Positions 1 to 19,102 of a DNA stretch of 64,000 nucleotides are shown here, piece after piece. Every line of letters starts with the position of its first letter. Position 1 is the stretch's first letter. The notes beneath the pieces are model-generated. The model had not been told where the DNA came from. It saw only the letters and a list, made by a program, of their open reading frames with translations, and searched no databases. The position numbers were made by a program, and so were the translations under genes. The stretch comes from Physella acuta (taxonomy: Eukaryota; Mollusca; Gastropoda; Physidae): assembly GCF_028476545.1 (NCBI RefSeq), contig NW_026732319.1:1-64000 (forward strand). The letters are read 5' to 3'.

Positions 1-396
1 TTAACTTGTGTTCGTCCTACAACCTGTAAAGAGATGACGCGTTGAAACAAAGTTTTATGAAGTTTTAAATTCAAGAATTTATAAATTCTTACTCACTAAT
101 TTACAATAAGTTACTCGATAACCATTTACAGATTTCTAGACACCAATTACAATATTATTGAGTAGAGGCGAGTCTTTTAAGCGTATCAGTTGACGCTTAA
201 TGAATGCCCAAAACGTAATAGACCTACGCAGGTGACAGGTATTTTCGGTGTGGTACTGAGGGTGTCATCCTTCCTCCACCAAAACTTTTTGCATTATCTG
301 TTAGGTGTGAACCCTCGTCTCTCTGTTTATTATTATTTTAACAGCATAAAACATGGCCTTGACAGTAGCCTGTGAGACTTTTCCATTTGGCGTCAT
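1..396. other. Intergenic, no gene seen
   Basis: AT-rich unique-looking sequence. The only open frame (190-375) has no recognisable domain or splice context and is treated as chance. Confidence 0.5.
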
Positions 397-399
397 ACC

Positions 400-795
400 T
401 TAATGGTGTCACCCCCAAATGGTGTTCCTCCTAAATGGTGTCACTCTTAAATGGTGTCACCCCTAAATGGTGTCACTCTTAAATGGTGTCACCCCCAAAT
501 GGTGTTCCTCCTAAATGGTGTCACTCTTAAATGGTGTCACCCCTAAATGGTGTCACCCCTAAATGGTGTCGCCCCTAAATGGTGTCGCCCCTAAATGGTG
601 TCGCCCCTAAATGGTGTCACCCCTAAATGGTGTCACCCCTAAATGGTGTCACCCCTAAATGGTGTCACCCCTAAATGGTGTCACCCCTAAATGGTGTCGC
701 CCCTAAATGGTGTCACTCCTAAATGGTATCACTCCTAAATGGTGTCGCCCCTAAATGGTGTCACTCCTAAATGGTGTCACCCCTAAATGGTGTTA
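400..795. repeat. 16-bp minisatellite
   Basis: About 24 tandem copies of a 16-bp unit of the form AAATGGTGTCACCCCT, with C/T and A/G variants between copies. It runs into a poly-C and CA tract at 810-837. No coding potential. Confidence 0.95.
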
Positions 796-837
796 CCCGG
801 AGTGCAATGACCCCCCCCCCCCACACACACACACACT

Positions 838-2235
<1,398 letters not shown>

Positions 2236-2665
2236 ACTCAATCAGCCACAACCTGCCACAGGTAGGCACAATCAGCCACAGCCTTTCACAGGTAGACACA
2301 ATCAGTCTACACAACCTGTCACAGGTAGACACAATCAGTCACAACCTGTCACAGGTAGACACAATCAGTCACAACCTGTCACAGGTAGACACAATCAGCC
2401 ACAACCTGTCACAGGTAGACAATCAGTCACAGTTTGTCACAGGTAGACCCAGTCACAACCTGCCACAGGTAGACTCAATCAGCCACAACCTGCCACAGGT
2501 AGACTGAATCAGCCACAACCTGCCACAGGTAGACTCAATCAGCCACAACCTGTCACAGGTAGACTCAGCCACAACCTGCCACAGGTAGACTCAACCACAA
2601 CCTGCCACAGGTAGACTCAACCACAACCTGCCACAGGTAGACTCAGCCACAACCTGCCACACTCA
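2236..2665. repeat. ~26-bp minisatellite
   Basis: Some 15-16 tandem units built around CAACCTGCCACAGGTAGACT followed by a short AATCAGC spacer. Each unit holds a small imperfect palindrome, CCTGYCACAGG. Unit length varies slightly through loss of a few bases in the spacer. Confidence 0.93.
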
Positions 2666-4300
2666 AAACGCCCAGAATTTGTTACAGCCCACCCCTTTTT
2701 CCGCACCCCCACACAACTCCTCACTCCCCCCCCCCCTTAAAAAAGAACCCACGTGCCACAATGATAGTCGGCTTCCTTTGGACAGGCTTTGAATGGAAGC
2801 TGCTTATCTCCAACAACAAACTCTCTACAGATACAGATAATCTCAGATTAAGAAAACACCGCTATTACTGTGTGTTCTACATTTGTAATGTATATAAATA
2901 TTTTTCCATAAATTTCTACATATTCATACATGTTGTTATTGTGTATTTAGTGTATAACGTTCGGGCACAACTTATATAATACATGTCTCAATTTTCTTGT
3001 CAAATTATTAACGCATGATCCTTTATAAATTAGTTTTTGTCCAGAAATTTTTCCACATAGATTGAGGTAAAGAATAATAAGATCTGTTCAGTCCATCATG
3101 TGCTATGCGTATCTCGTCAATATCTTAATCATCATATGATTATTCAGATTATGCCATTATCTAATGAGATGACAAACGGGGGGGGGGGGGGGGGGGGGGG
3201 GGTGGTATTTTTACTTGCGATTCCGTGTTTTGTTCTGAATATCTAAAAAAATTACTTTTCAAAAGTCTGATAGTTTCACATTACACTGTGATTTACTTGT
3301 GTGATGTGATATACATAGTAAAGTAGTGGCGTCACTAGGTATTTTGTCATTCAGTGTTTTAACTTATGGTCTAACCCCACCATCCCATGCAGAGTTTCTT
3401 CCAGCCATCTCTTCGGGGGAAAGAGGGTGGGGGCTCAGCCCCCTAGAAGAAAATCTACCGCCCCCCCCCCCTCTCCGTCTGGGCACTTATATAAAAATGT
3501 ATACTTTTCACAGTGTCCACCCCCCCCCCAAACGTTAGTCCGCCGCCCCCCCCCCCCCCCCGGAAAATTTCAAGTGCCTCCCCCCCCCCCCCCTTCCCGG
3601 GAGAAAACAATCTGTAAGAAACACTGATGCCGTGGTAGTGTAGGCATGGTTAACTAATCGCTGTTAGCCAATACAAATACACAGTGTTTTATTTTTTTCA
3701 ATATTTATTTTTCATTTTTGTGTCACCCGCGTAAATAATACCCGCCCTGCAACGCTTCTAAAAAGTATTTGACGTCTAATTTTACTGATGTAATTAGGCA
3801 ATATCTGGTACAATACCCTAAAAAAATTTCTCTCATAATTCTTCACTTGTTTTATTTATTTTTTAGGGCATTACCGTTTATAGGCACGCACACTTTAGTT
3901 TTAAAACACTGCAGTAAAAAGCGCAACGCTTTCAACTTTAAAAAGTTTTACTTTTTTTGAACATTTAAAATACCGGAAGAGTATGCCACATCAAACTTTA
4001 CCTGTAGATCTTACAAACAATCACGGTAATGTGATCATGATAGAATAGGATCATTTTGTAAACATTATTATCATGTCTCCGAGTAAACAAAACATTTAAG
4101 TTCTTCTACATTTGCTGAAGACATTATCCGTTTAAGTTGGCAATAGGTTAACTTTAGATTATAAATTATTTAAATATTAAGTACAATTGTATGCTAGATT
4201 TAAAATAATCTAAATCTATTTGATCTAGTCAGCCGATGTCTACTTGGGAGATACATTTAATAATGTTTCTAATCAACGAAAACAGTTTGGGTATTCTAGA
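2666..4300. other. Intergenic with homopolymer and C-rich dispersed sequence
   Basis: Contains a poly-G run (about 3179-3202) and, at about 3326-3610, a C-rich stretch with phrases that return near 30410-30730 and 36335-36490: a GGCTCAGCCCCC-like segment, a CTTCCAGCCATCTCTTC-like segment and several C10-C16 runs. It is probably a degenerate dispersed repeat. No gene is supported here. Confidence 0.5.
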
Positions 4301-5056
4301 ATGGGAAATTTGTACTTCTAAAAGAAACATTTACTGACTTTTTTGAGAAATCAGAAATATCGTAAAGTACTACAAACGGTCACCGGAAATCAATAACAAT
4401 TTGACAGAAAACAGCGAATAAGATAATAAAGCCTACCTATGAATGAAATTTCGTTTAGCTCAAAAATTGAAAATTATCCAAGTATAAGATTTTTACATAA
4501 ATTATGAAATCCTTTATGGAACTGAAACAGTTCTGATATTATCGTGTTCCCAAGGAAATAAAGTAAAGTACCATTTCCGACTCCCGGTAAAATAAACCTG
4601 CGCATACAATTTAATAGGCCTAGAAGTTCGCAAAATTTCGTCTAACTAACATGAATAGTATCCGCGTTTGAGAGACCGGATGTAAACTAAATACCACTTT
4701 TGGTCACCGGAAATCGCTCAAAAGCTGAAAGAAAACTACACATTTGATATATTACCTATATTTAAACATTGGTCAGCATAACGAAAACGGTTCTCAAGAT
4801 ATCTCGTTTACAGACACACACACACACAGACAGGAAGGATTGCAAAAATTAGTTTTTTTTGCACCGGGGAGATGTGAAACGTAAATATTTGTCAAAATCA
4901 CGATTTAGATTTTTTTTCACAATTATAATACACACTTTATGTTCCGTGTACAAAAAAAAAGTATGGAGGTGCAAATCTGCGAAAAACGGTCAAAATTTCA
5001 TATACCTTGTGTGCACGATTACAATACCTTCTCTCTATTCCGTATACGTACCTGAC
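4300..5056 (+). mobile_element. Degenerate copy of unclassified dispersed element
   Basis: Shares ordered phrases with the better copy at 59915-60570: a GAGAAATCAGAAAT-GTAAA block, CACCGGAAATCGCTCAAA, GTTTACA followed by a CA run and ACAGACA, a GTCAAAATC-CGATTT block, and the end phrase CGATTACAATACCTTCTCT then TCCGTATACG. It ends directly before the first coding exon of the cytidine deaminase. Old and diverged; no coding capacity seen. Confidence 0.6.
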
Positions 5057-5071
5057 AGTTCCGGAGCTGCC

Positions 5072-10981
<5,910 letters not shown>

Positions 10982-11335
10982 CCGGGCGGGGAAACTCTTA
11001 ACCGGCATTGATACGTGACTAAATACAAACCATTTGGAAGATCTGATGTGTAACTCGTGTGAATGTGTTGCCTGCCCGTGTTTGGACTAGTGTGTAATGT
11101 GCTCAGGGTCTGGTGTTTCGTGTGTCTTTATACTTTATGATAGGTTCTACAACTGATTCAATCTGTGAAAGCAAGAGTTTTGTCCCTTACATTTACAATT
11201 GTTCGCCCACTATTTTTGCTACAATTATGAGATATTAAAAATGTGCAACTTGTCGTTGTTTATGTTATTTATACTTCGCTGTTTCTAGTTTAGATTCCTT
11301 TTTAAAATTTGCATTATTTGATTCAAAATTATTAA

Positions 11336-11341
11336 AATAAA
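11336..11341 (+). terminator. Polyadenylation signal, deaminase
   Basis: AATAAA about 355 bases after the deaminase stop codon, followed directly by an A-rich run. It is the most plausible 3' end signal for that gene. Confidence 0.55.
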
Positions 11342-11349
11342 AAAAAAAA

Positions 11350-13447
11350 AAATTAAAACATTGTTTTTCTTCAGGAAAGCATAAACGAATATAAACATTG
11401 AATTTGGACAAACTTTTTCTTTGTATAGAAATGAATTAATCACGTATGGGGCACAAAAGAACGATGCATACGTTTTTACGATATCTTTTGAGAATTAACC
11501 ACAATAGGTAGGAAAAGTGGTTCCAAAAGTGGTTCCACTTTGTGTTGCCAGAAAGCATATTTTTGAACCAAAATTGAATATTTTATAACATTTGTGAAAT
11601 AAGTAAAAATCACTTCCGGTGTTTACTAAGGCTAGAATTTTAAACACAAAATTACTAATAATATAATAGTAATTTACCAAACATTTTAATTTTAATTTGG
11701 ATTAGTGTAGTCAGGGTGTTGTGGTGCAAGGGGATGTTATATTTTTTAATATAAATAAACTACTAGGCTATATTCCATTGTAATAATAAGTAAAGCGTAA
11801 TTAACATCAACATTTTCATATAGGCCTTATCAATCTAGATCGACCTCTGACTATCGGGTCATCTATTAACGATGTCACAACGATGCCAGACCTCCTCCTT
11901 CCCCAAAGAAGTAAACCTAAGCCAACATTCCCCCCCGCCCCAGTTTGTTTTTAAAGCAGCGATTTTTATAAAATATTTAGACCTATGGGCTTTTCCAGCA
12001 TTCAATGTAGGCCTATTGATGAATTATTTATAATAATTTATAAAACAAATTTTAATAATGCAAATAAAGGCTTAAATTTAAATTCAGTTTCTTAACATGA
12101 GTGTTTGTTGAACATGGAAATGTGTCATCTTACTTTCTGAACCCCCTCCCCTTTGACACAAAGGTCCAAATCTCCACCACCACCTCAAAGTCGTTTATAG
12201 ACGACCACCTCAGCATTTTATATTTATTTATAGGATATTCATTAATTAGTCATACAAACCCAATTACATTTGTTGCTGTGATGGTATCTCTGTCATTACA
12301 ATTATTAAATAGTTTATCTTAACTCAACATTTCCCCATACCTAATTTGCTATAGCTGCCTATCCATATAGAAAACATCTTTTCCTCAAATATCTGGAATG
12401 CATCTGATCAGCTACAGTCTTTTTCTTTTGTAATATATAAACAATTACAAATATGTTTATAAACTTGCACAGCCAATAACAACACATTACCAGGAAACAG
12501 GCAGTGATTATAGTTTGCTGTATTTGTGGTTTATGGTTAGTTATCAGCCATATTTCTATAAGCTTGGTCTACATTTATATGCTAGTATGGCGAGAATTGA
12601 CAAAAACCCATATTCTTGATTCTTCCCTTATCATGTTTTACAGCTATGATAGATATAGTAGTTTTATTTTTAACATTGTAGAAAATTTAAGTAATAGTTA
12701 CAAAATGCTAAAGTTGAAGCTTAAACCATAACATAAGATATTTTAATAATTGTTCATTTTGAACGAGATATAATAAAAAGTTGAAAATTCTAAATAAAAA
12801 ATTAATGTATAATTGTTTGCAGACATTGCCCTTTTATTATTATTATAACTATAAGCAAGCTGTCTTATGGGAAAATTTTCATTCCTTATTATCTTCTTGT
12901 AATACAATGGGTTTCATATCAGCATGTTGTTTGGACTAGGAATAATATTAACAAATGATAGATTATATATTGAGATAAACTTATATGTAAATAATATTCA
13001 AATGAAAGACTTATAGTGGGACTACATATTTGTGAACACATTTGCTAAAGCACAAGTTCTTGAGTTTAAATCTTAATCCTTTAGGTTGTCTCTGATTCAA
13101 ATTCAAAGCAGCTTTAACTGGTACCTGACTGATTAAGGACAGTAAAAGCTGTTTGACATTTTCCTGACCATACAATTTATTTATATGGAGAGGCAACAAA
13201 ACTAGGTGAAATCTACTTCAGCACCATATTCTTAAAAACTATTTATAGTTCGCCAGTTTAAGTCAATTATTAAATTAAGGTAACAATAATTAGTTTCCGC
13301 ATACACCAGCACACACAACCAGTGCTGAAAAAAATAAACATAACAAACTTTATAAATTTCTTTTTTAATTACATTCAGAACTAATATATTAAAAAAAAAG
13401 TTGTTCAATATGAACAAGTTTTCTTGGGTCCAACATGTATCCTTGGA
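11350..13447. other. AT-rich intergenic DNA
   Basis: No gene is supported. Short open frames at 12101-12322 and 12504-12731 (+) and 13011-13199 (-) have no domain signature. The last could be 3' UTR of whatever gene owns the candidate exon at 13448-13603. Confidence 0.4.
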
Positions 13448-13603
13448 CTAGTTGGATCTAATAGGTATGTGTAGGCCATTTTCAGTCAAGCCTGACCACT
13501 GTTGAAGAATGCTGTATATTAAGTCTTCAGAACTGGAGGATTCAGTGATATGACCAGTTTTTAAAAGGAACTTCATCTGACTTATCTTCTCTGTATGTAT
13601 TAT
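13448..13603 (-). CDS. Candidate terminal coding exon, unidentified
   Basis: On the minus strand a poly-T acceptor ending TTTAG (13604-13605) is followed by 51 open codons and a TAG. The translation has ordinary protein composition (for example SEDLIYSILQQWSGL and a C-terminal HIPIRSN), unlike the low-complexity frames around it. I do not recognise the family. Upstream exons, which would lie to the right, were not found; the Gypsy-like insertion and long AT-rich DNA occupy that side. It could be a true last exon or a chance frame. Confidence 0.35.
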   Translation of the reverse strand: MIHTEKISQMKFLLKTGHITESSSSEDLIYSILQQWSGLTENGLHIPIRSN

Positions 13604-13605
13604 CT

Positions 13606-14664
13606 AAAAAAAAAAACATAAATAAATTTCACAAACTGTTATATTAAACTCATTACATTTATATACTTTTAACATTTTATGGTATAAATAAAAATATTTG
13701 TCTGTCTTATACAAATCATAAAGCAATGATGGAACTATTTATGCATGGGATTGTATGGGCTATCTAATTATTACCATTCATTAAATATATAGATCTAAGA
13801 ATTTCTTTTGATATTTTATTGTAAGGAGTTTGTCATTAAATACAATAGGCCTTCAAAAGTGTCAAAAGTCATGTATATATCATAAAAAAAAAAATTAAAA
13901 ATGTATCAATAAAGATCTACTACTTATGTTTAGCCACCTCAAGAATTAGTTGAAAATTTATATTCAAACTAGGCTACTAAAACTATCATCAATTCATACA
14001 CCTACTAGAATAAATAAGTATAATTATATTGATTTGATTAGTAAGTTAATCCATCTATGACAATTGACACCTTTTGGCTTAATTAACTATTCTGCATTTT
14101 TTTATGTTCAAAAGATAACTACAGGAGACTAAGAGTAGACTAAGTCATATATTAATTAAGTAGAACTAAAATAAGACAGCTCTTCACATGTAAGCCTACT
14201 CTTCTATCTCAGTAATTTTTACAATTATTAAACTAATGTAGATTAAACTTAAATTTTGGATATTATTTAATGCACTAGTCTGTAACCTTTTATTTAGGCT
14301 GCATGTAATTTTTAGTTTAAAATTGTAGCCTTATTAAGCTTAGTTATAGTAGTTAACTTTGTTTAACTTACATACTAATACTAACTACTTGCGCTATCAC
14401 AGGCCTACTTCTACCTACTAAAACTAAAATTAATATGACAACTGTAAAAAATAAACAATACTTTATTTTTTTACAATACTATTCTAAGCCTACAGACCTA
14501 CTGCTATTAAATATGAATCTATTAGTTATTAGACCAACATAAGTGATCATACGTCTAATTAGTAATTTAATAATTACCTCTAAATAGGCCCTAATTCATA
14601 ATAATAATGTAACTGAACTATTCAGCAGTATTATAGCCTAAATTATCTAAAATAAAATGTATTC
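13606..14664. other. AT-rich intergenic or intronic DNA
   Basis: No gene, RNA or clear repeat recognised between the candidate exon and the LTR element. Confidence 0.4.
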
Positions 14665-14669
14665 ATTTG

Positions 14670-14877
14670 TGTAATAGATTGAAATAATTGTGAGGTCAAG
14701 GGAACTCACTCTTCTGTATTAGTATTATATTTATATTGTTATTTTGAGTGATGTCCCTTACATGTTGTTATCTATAAATAGTTCTCTCTCGCCACTCACT
14801 TCCTCTCTCTTGCGCATCATGGCGTCTGTAAATAAAAGGCTGTTAACACCAATGTGGCTCCTCGTCAATCCATAACA
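14670..14877 (+). repeat. 5' LTR
   Basis: 208 bp, starts TGTAATAG and ends CATAACA. It carries a TATAAATA-like promoter box and an AATAAA-type signal, as LTRs do. It appears identical to the 3' copy. Confidence 0.96.
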
Positions 14878-14972
14878 TTTTGGCGACGAAGGATAAACAT
14901 CTACTAGAAAGAGCACCTACTTACGCAAAAAAGAGGTTTGCTAGAGCTTATTAGCTAATTATTTCTAGAATA

Positions 14973-17732
14973 ATGGCGCTGTATGGCCAAATAAAGCAAT
15001 TTGATTCGAATGATGAAATCATTCAGGATTACCTAGAGAGGTTAAGCTTTTACCTAGAAGCTAACAACGTGACGATAGAAGCCAAAAAGAGAGCTGTTTT
15101 GTTAACAGTCATAGGGCCTCAACAATTTAGGCTACTAAAGGACTTATGCGCTCCAGCTAGTCTAAATACCAAGAGCTTTAACGAGCTGAGCAAATTGCTA
15201 ACAGACCACCATGCGCCTACCCCATCAAAGTTTCTATGTCGAGCTAGATTTGACAGTAGGACTCGTCAACCAAACGAGTCAATATCAGAATATGTTGCTG
15301 CTTTATGTCATTTAAGTAGATTCTGTGAATTTGGAGAAACGCTGTCTGACAGACTATGTGAAAAGTTTGTGACAGGTGTAAACAGCCCTGATATTCAAAG
15401 AAAGTTGCTGCTCGAGTCAGATCTAAAATTGGAAAAAGCAATACAACTTGCAATGTCATTCCAGCAGTCATCAGATGCGGCGAGATCTTTAGCACCTTCA
15501 GAGATCCATGCAGTAAACAGCAGGTTAGTCAACAAACATCAACCCCATCAGAGCATTCCAACTTATGCTAAACAGCCTGCTCGTTCAAAGCCTAGATCTA
15601 AATCTAGTAATAATTATCAAAAATGTCATCGATGCAAGGGTCCCCATGCATCTCATCGGTGCAAGTTCAAGTCTGCAACTTGTTATAAGTGCAGTAAGCA
15701 AGGTCACATTGCCAAGGCCTGCTTTGCAAAGTCTTCGTCTGTTGCTAAATCTAGCCAGTCAAGACAGTACCGCAACCAAAGGCAGCACTATGTTAACTCT
15801 CACCAAGACTACCTAACCCAACCAATGAACCACTCTACCTGTGAAAATGCTCAAACTGATTCGCAGCCGGATTTCAACCTGTTCTCTGTGAAATCAATAA
15901 GTCATGCTCCCATCAATGTACTAGTTAATATCAACGGTAAGAGCATCAGCTTCCAACTTGACACTGGAGCATCTCTAACAGTCATAACAAAGAAAGATTT
16001 TGACGCTGTCACAGGAGGATCAGTGTCTCTACAGCCGTGTCACAAGTGTCTAACAACATACACTGGTGACAATGTTCCGGTAATAGGAGAGTGTATGGTT
16101 CATGTAAATTATAATGGTCAAAGTGTTAAACTTCCTCTTCTTGTGGTTGAAGGAAATGGACCGCCATTACTAGGTAGGAACTGGTTAAGTGATCTTAAGT
16201 TAAATTGGGAGAGTATTTGTTCATTGAAGAATGTAAAAGAATCTAGTCTTACTTCACTAGATAGAGTTATATCTGAAAATAAATGTGTTTTTGGTAATCC
16301 AGGATTACTAAATGATAGAACAGTGAAGTTAAGCATTAAAGACACAAATCCAAGATACTGCAAAGCTAGAGTTCCACCTTATGCAATGAGGAATAAAATT
16401 GAAAATGAGCTAAGTAGATTGGAATCTAATGGCATCATAAAGAAGGTAGACTATTCCGATTGGGCGACACCCATTGTGCCAGTGTTAAAGAAGGATGGTT
16501 CTATAAGAATTTGTGGAGATTATAAAACTACACTGAACAAGCAAATAGAGCTAAATAGGTACCCTATACCTAACATTGAGGAAACCTTTTTGAATTTGGC
16601 AGGAGGAGACAAATTCACTGAATTAGACTTTAGTCATGCTTACACTCAACTAGAACTGCATCCAGATTCAAAAGTCTATACGACAATAAACACACATAAA
16701 GGACTCTACCAATATGAAAGACTATGTTTTGGCATATCATCTAGCCCTGGAATTTTCCAAGCTGTCATGGACAGTATTTTTAAGGACATTCCAAATGTTT
16801 GTGTGTACTTTGACAATGTGTACATAACTGGTAAGAATGACACTGAACATCTTAAAACACTAGATAAAGTTTTGAAAATTGTTGGTGAAAAAGGTTTAAA
16901 GATAAACAAAGATAAATGTCAATTCATGCTGACAGAAATTAGTTTTCTTGGTTATATATTGAGCAAACAAGGCATCAGACCTCAACCTGAGAAAACAAAA
17001 GCCATTAAAGAAGCACCCAAACCTGAAAATACCCAACAACTAAGAGCTTTTTTGGGCTTAATAAATTACTATGCAAAGTTCATAGGAAATCTGTCTGGTA
17101 AACTATCACCACTGTACAAGCTGCTACAGAAAAATGCAACTTGGCACTGGGGTAAACAACAAGAAGCTGCTTTTAATACAGCAAAAGAGGCTTTGTCTGC
17201 TGACACCTTACTAACTCACTATGACCCAGGGAAAAGACTTATATTAACATGTGATGCTTCACCAGATGGTGTAGGAGCAGTATTGTCCCACATGGATGAG
17301 AAGGGTGACAGACCCATTGCTTTTACCAGTAGATCTTTGAACCAGGCTGAGAAAAATTATTCTCAGTTAGATAGGGAAGGCTTAGGCATCATTTTTGGTG
17401 TTAAGAAATTTCATAAGTTTCTGTTTGGTAGGAAGTTCACCATCTTTACAGATCATAAACCATTGCTAGGTTTATTTGGAGAAAACAAGACCCTACCTGA
17501 GCATGCCTCTCCAAGAATTCAAAGATGGGCTATCACACTAACTGCATACAATTATGAATTGAGATACAAACCTGGATCTGAGAATAGTGCAGATAGTCTT
17601 AGTAGATTACCTTTAAAAAACCAAAGCCTGAGCTATGTACCAGAAGATGTATTTGTTCTCTTCACTATCATGGATAACTCCAATATAAATGTGAATAATA
17701 TTAAAAGAGAAACACAAAAGATGAGTGCTTAA
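14973..17732 (+). CDS. Gag-pol frame of the Gypsy-like element
   Basis: Single long frame belonging to the retrotransposon at 14670-19097. It contains a gag region, two CCHC knuckles, a protease with the LDTGAS signature, a reverse transcriptase domain and an RNase H domain, in the order usual for Gypsy elements with fused gag and pol. Treated here as part of a fossil element. Confidence 0.93.
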   Translation: MALYGQIKQFDSNDEIIQDYLERLSFYLEANNVTIEAKKRAVLLTVIGPQQFRLLKDLCAPASLNTKSFNELSKLLTDHHAPTPSKFLCRARFDSRTRQPNESISEYVAALCHLSRFCEFGETLSDRLCEKFVTGVNSPDIQRKLLLESDLKLEKAIQLAMSFQQSSDAARSLAPSEIHAVNSRLVNKHQPHQSIPTYAKQPARSKPRSKSSNNYQKCHRCKGPHASHRCKFKSATCYKCSKQGHIAKACFAKSSSVAKSSQSRQYRNQRQHYVNSHQDYLTQPMNHSTCENAQTDSQPDFNLFSVKSISHAPINVLVNINGKSISFQLDTGASLTVITKKDFDAVTGGSVSLQPCHKCLTTYTGDNVPVIGECMVHVNYNGQSVKLPLLVVEGNGPPLLGRNWLSDLKLNWESICSLKNVKESSLTSLDRVISENKCVFGNPGLLNDRTVKLSIKDTNPRYCKARVPPYAMRNKIENELSRLESNGIIKKVDYSDWATPIVPVLKKDGSIRICGDYKTTLNKQIELNRYPIPNIEETFLNLAGGDKFTELDFSHAYTQLELHPDSKVYTTINTHKGLYQYERLCFGISSSPGIFQAVMDSIFKDIPNVCVYFDNVYITGKNDTEHLKTLDKVLKIVGEKGLKINKDKCQFMLTEISFLGYILSKQGIRPQPEKTKAIKEAPKPENTQQLRAFLGLINYYAKFIGNLSGKLSPLYKLLQKNATWHWGKQQEAAFNTAKEALSADTLLTHYDPGKRLILTCDASPDGVGAVLSHMDEKGDRPIAFTSRSLNQAEKNYSQLDREGLGIIFGVKKFHKFLFGRKFTIFTDHKPLLGLFGENKTLPEHASPRIQRWAITLTAYNYELRYKPGSENSADSLSRLPLKNQSLSYVPEDVFVLFTIMDNSNINVNNIKRETQKMSA

Positions 17733-17982
17733 TAAAAGTATATGAGCACTGTATGAATGGTTGGCCTGAAGAGTCTGTGAATGATGACTTAAGGCCATAT
17801 AAAATAAGAAATTAAAACCCTTTGTGAAGATAATATAAAAGATGGAGAAGATGCAGTCCATCATCAGTCAGAGTTGCCTAAACAAAGTACTTGTAACTTA
17901 ATAAATGATTATGGTGATATGGCAATTTCAAATGTTTTAAAGAGAATACATTAGTAAGAAGGAATGTGATCATCAAACAACT

Positions 17983-18705
17983 TTGCTAACATCATTAGCA
18001 CTTACAGAAACTAAAAGGGTAACATCAAAAGAAAAAAAAAAAGATTTTTGCCATTTAATACACCCATTTCAAATACTGGATCACAGTTGCAAAGTGATAT
18101 GGTCCAGAATATTACTCATAAACAGTATTTTTGGTTACCAGGAAAGCACTATCAGATTACATGAGAAAATTGATCAATCAAAGAAATCTATGTCAATTAA
18201 GGATCTGAATAATAGCATAATACTTTCAGATGCCAATTCAAAAATAGTTCCATTAAATCATGACAACTCATGCATTGAAAGAGAATTTGGTGTTAATAAG
18301 AATGTGTATCTAAGAAATTATGGGAGAAAGGAAAAATGGATACCAGGTCAAATTGTTCAATGTACAGGACCTGTGTCTTATAAAGTAAAAACAAATGATG
18401 GACTTATTGTCCGTAGACATGCAGACCAGTTGAAAATAACTTGTGCAGATAATAAGTGTGAATCTGTCAATCCCACCAAATCTGATCAGTTCACACCAAA
18501 TCAGTTTGTTCCACAATCAAGTTCTGTTGATATGAGTGAACCAAGTTGTCTGGAGTCAGAAAATGTAAATTCTGGAGTTAATGATTTAAATCCTAGACCT
18601 CCTGAGATAGAGAATCCAGATGGTCAGAATCTTGAGTCACCAAATCAAAAGCTACTGAGAAGGTCAAGCAGGACAATCAAAGTCCCAAATCAGTTAGACC
18701 TATGA
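17983..18705 (+). other. 3' frame of the Gypsy-like element
   Basis: Frame in the 3' part of the same element whose middle resembles the C-terminal region of retroelement integrases (NVYLRNYG and VSYKVKTNDG-like segments). Part of the same fossil; no separate gene is proposed. Confidence 0.6.
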
Positions 18706-18889
18706 TTTTAAAGGTCAAAAAGGACTTTGACATCATTGTTTTGTATCTTGATTATGTTGTAGCATATTGTGCATTGTTTGTAAGGATGTAATCTACCATA
18801 GTGTTCATGTTACAATATAATTGGTGATTTTAGGATATTATCAATTGTTCTATTGAGAGATGTGTTATTGTGTTCTAAGGGTAAAGGGA

Positions 18890-19097
18890 TGTAATAGATT
18901 GAAATAATTGTGAGGTCAAGGGAACTCACTCTTCTGTATTAGTATTATATTTATATTGTTATTTTGAGTGATGTCCCTTACATGTTGTTATCTATAAATA
19001 GTTCTCTCTCGCCACTCACTTCCTCTCTCTTGCGCATCATGGCGTCTGTAAATAAAAGGCTGTTAACACCAATGTGGCTCCTCGTCAATCCATAACA
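18890..19097 (+). repeat. 3' LTR
   Basis: 208 bp, same sequence as the 5' LTR by eye, directly preceded by a purine-rich tract (AAGGGTAAAGGGA) that fits the plus-strand primer site. Confidence 0.96.
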
Positions 19098-19102
19098 ATT
19101 TG

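Larger units (their letters stand above)
14670..19097 (+). mobile_element. Gypsy-like LTR retrotransposon, young but broken
   Basis: Both ends are 208-bp LTRs starting TG and ending CA, flanked by a 5-bp target duplication ATTTG (14665-14669 and 19098-19102). Parts in order: 5' LTR, leader with a likely primer-binding region just inside it, a gag-pol frame with CCHC zinc knuckles, aspartic protease, reverse transcriptase and RNase H, an integrase C-terminal-like region, a purine-rich tract just before the 3' LTR, and the 3' LTR. The two LTRs look identical by eye, so the insertion is recent. The element looks broken, with about one or two breaks. Family: Ty3/Gypsy (Metaviridae). Confidence 0.95.

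Noticed and set aside
13011-13199. 62-codon minus-strand frame near the orphan exon
   Set aside because: No start context, domain or splice sites; it could be 3' UTR. Not enough to call a gene.
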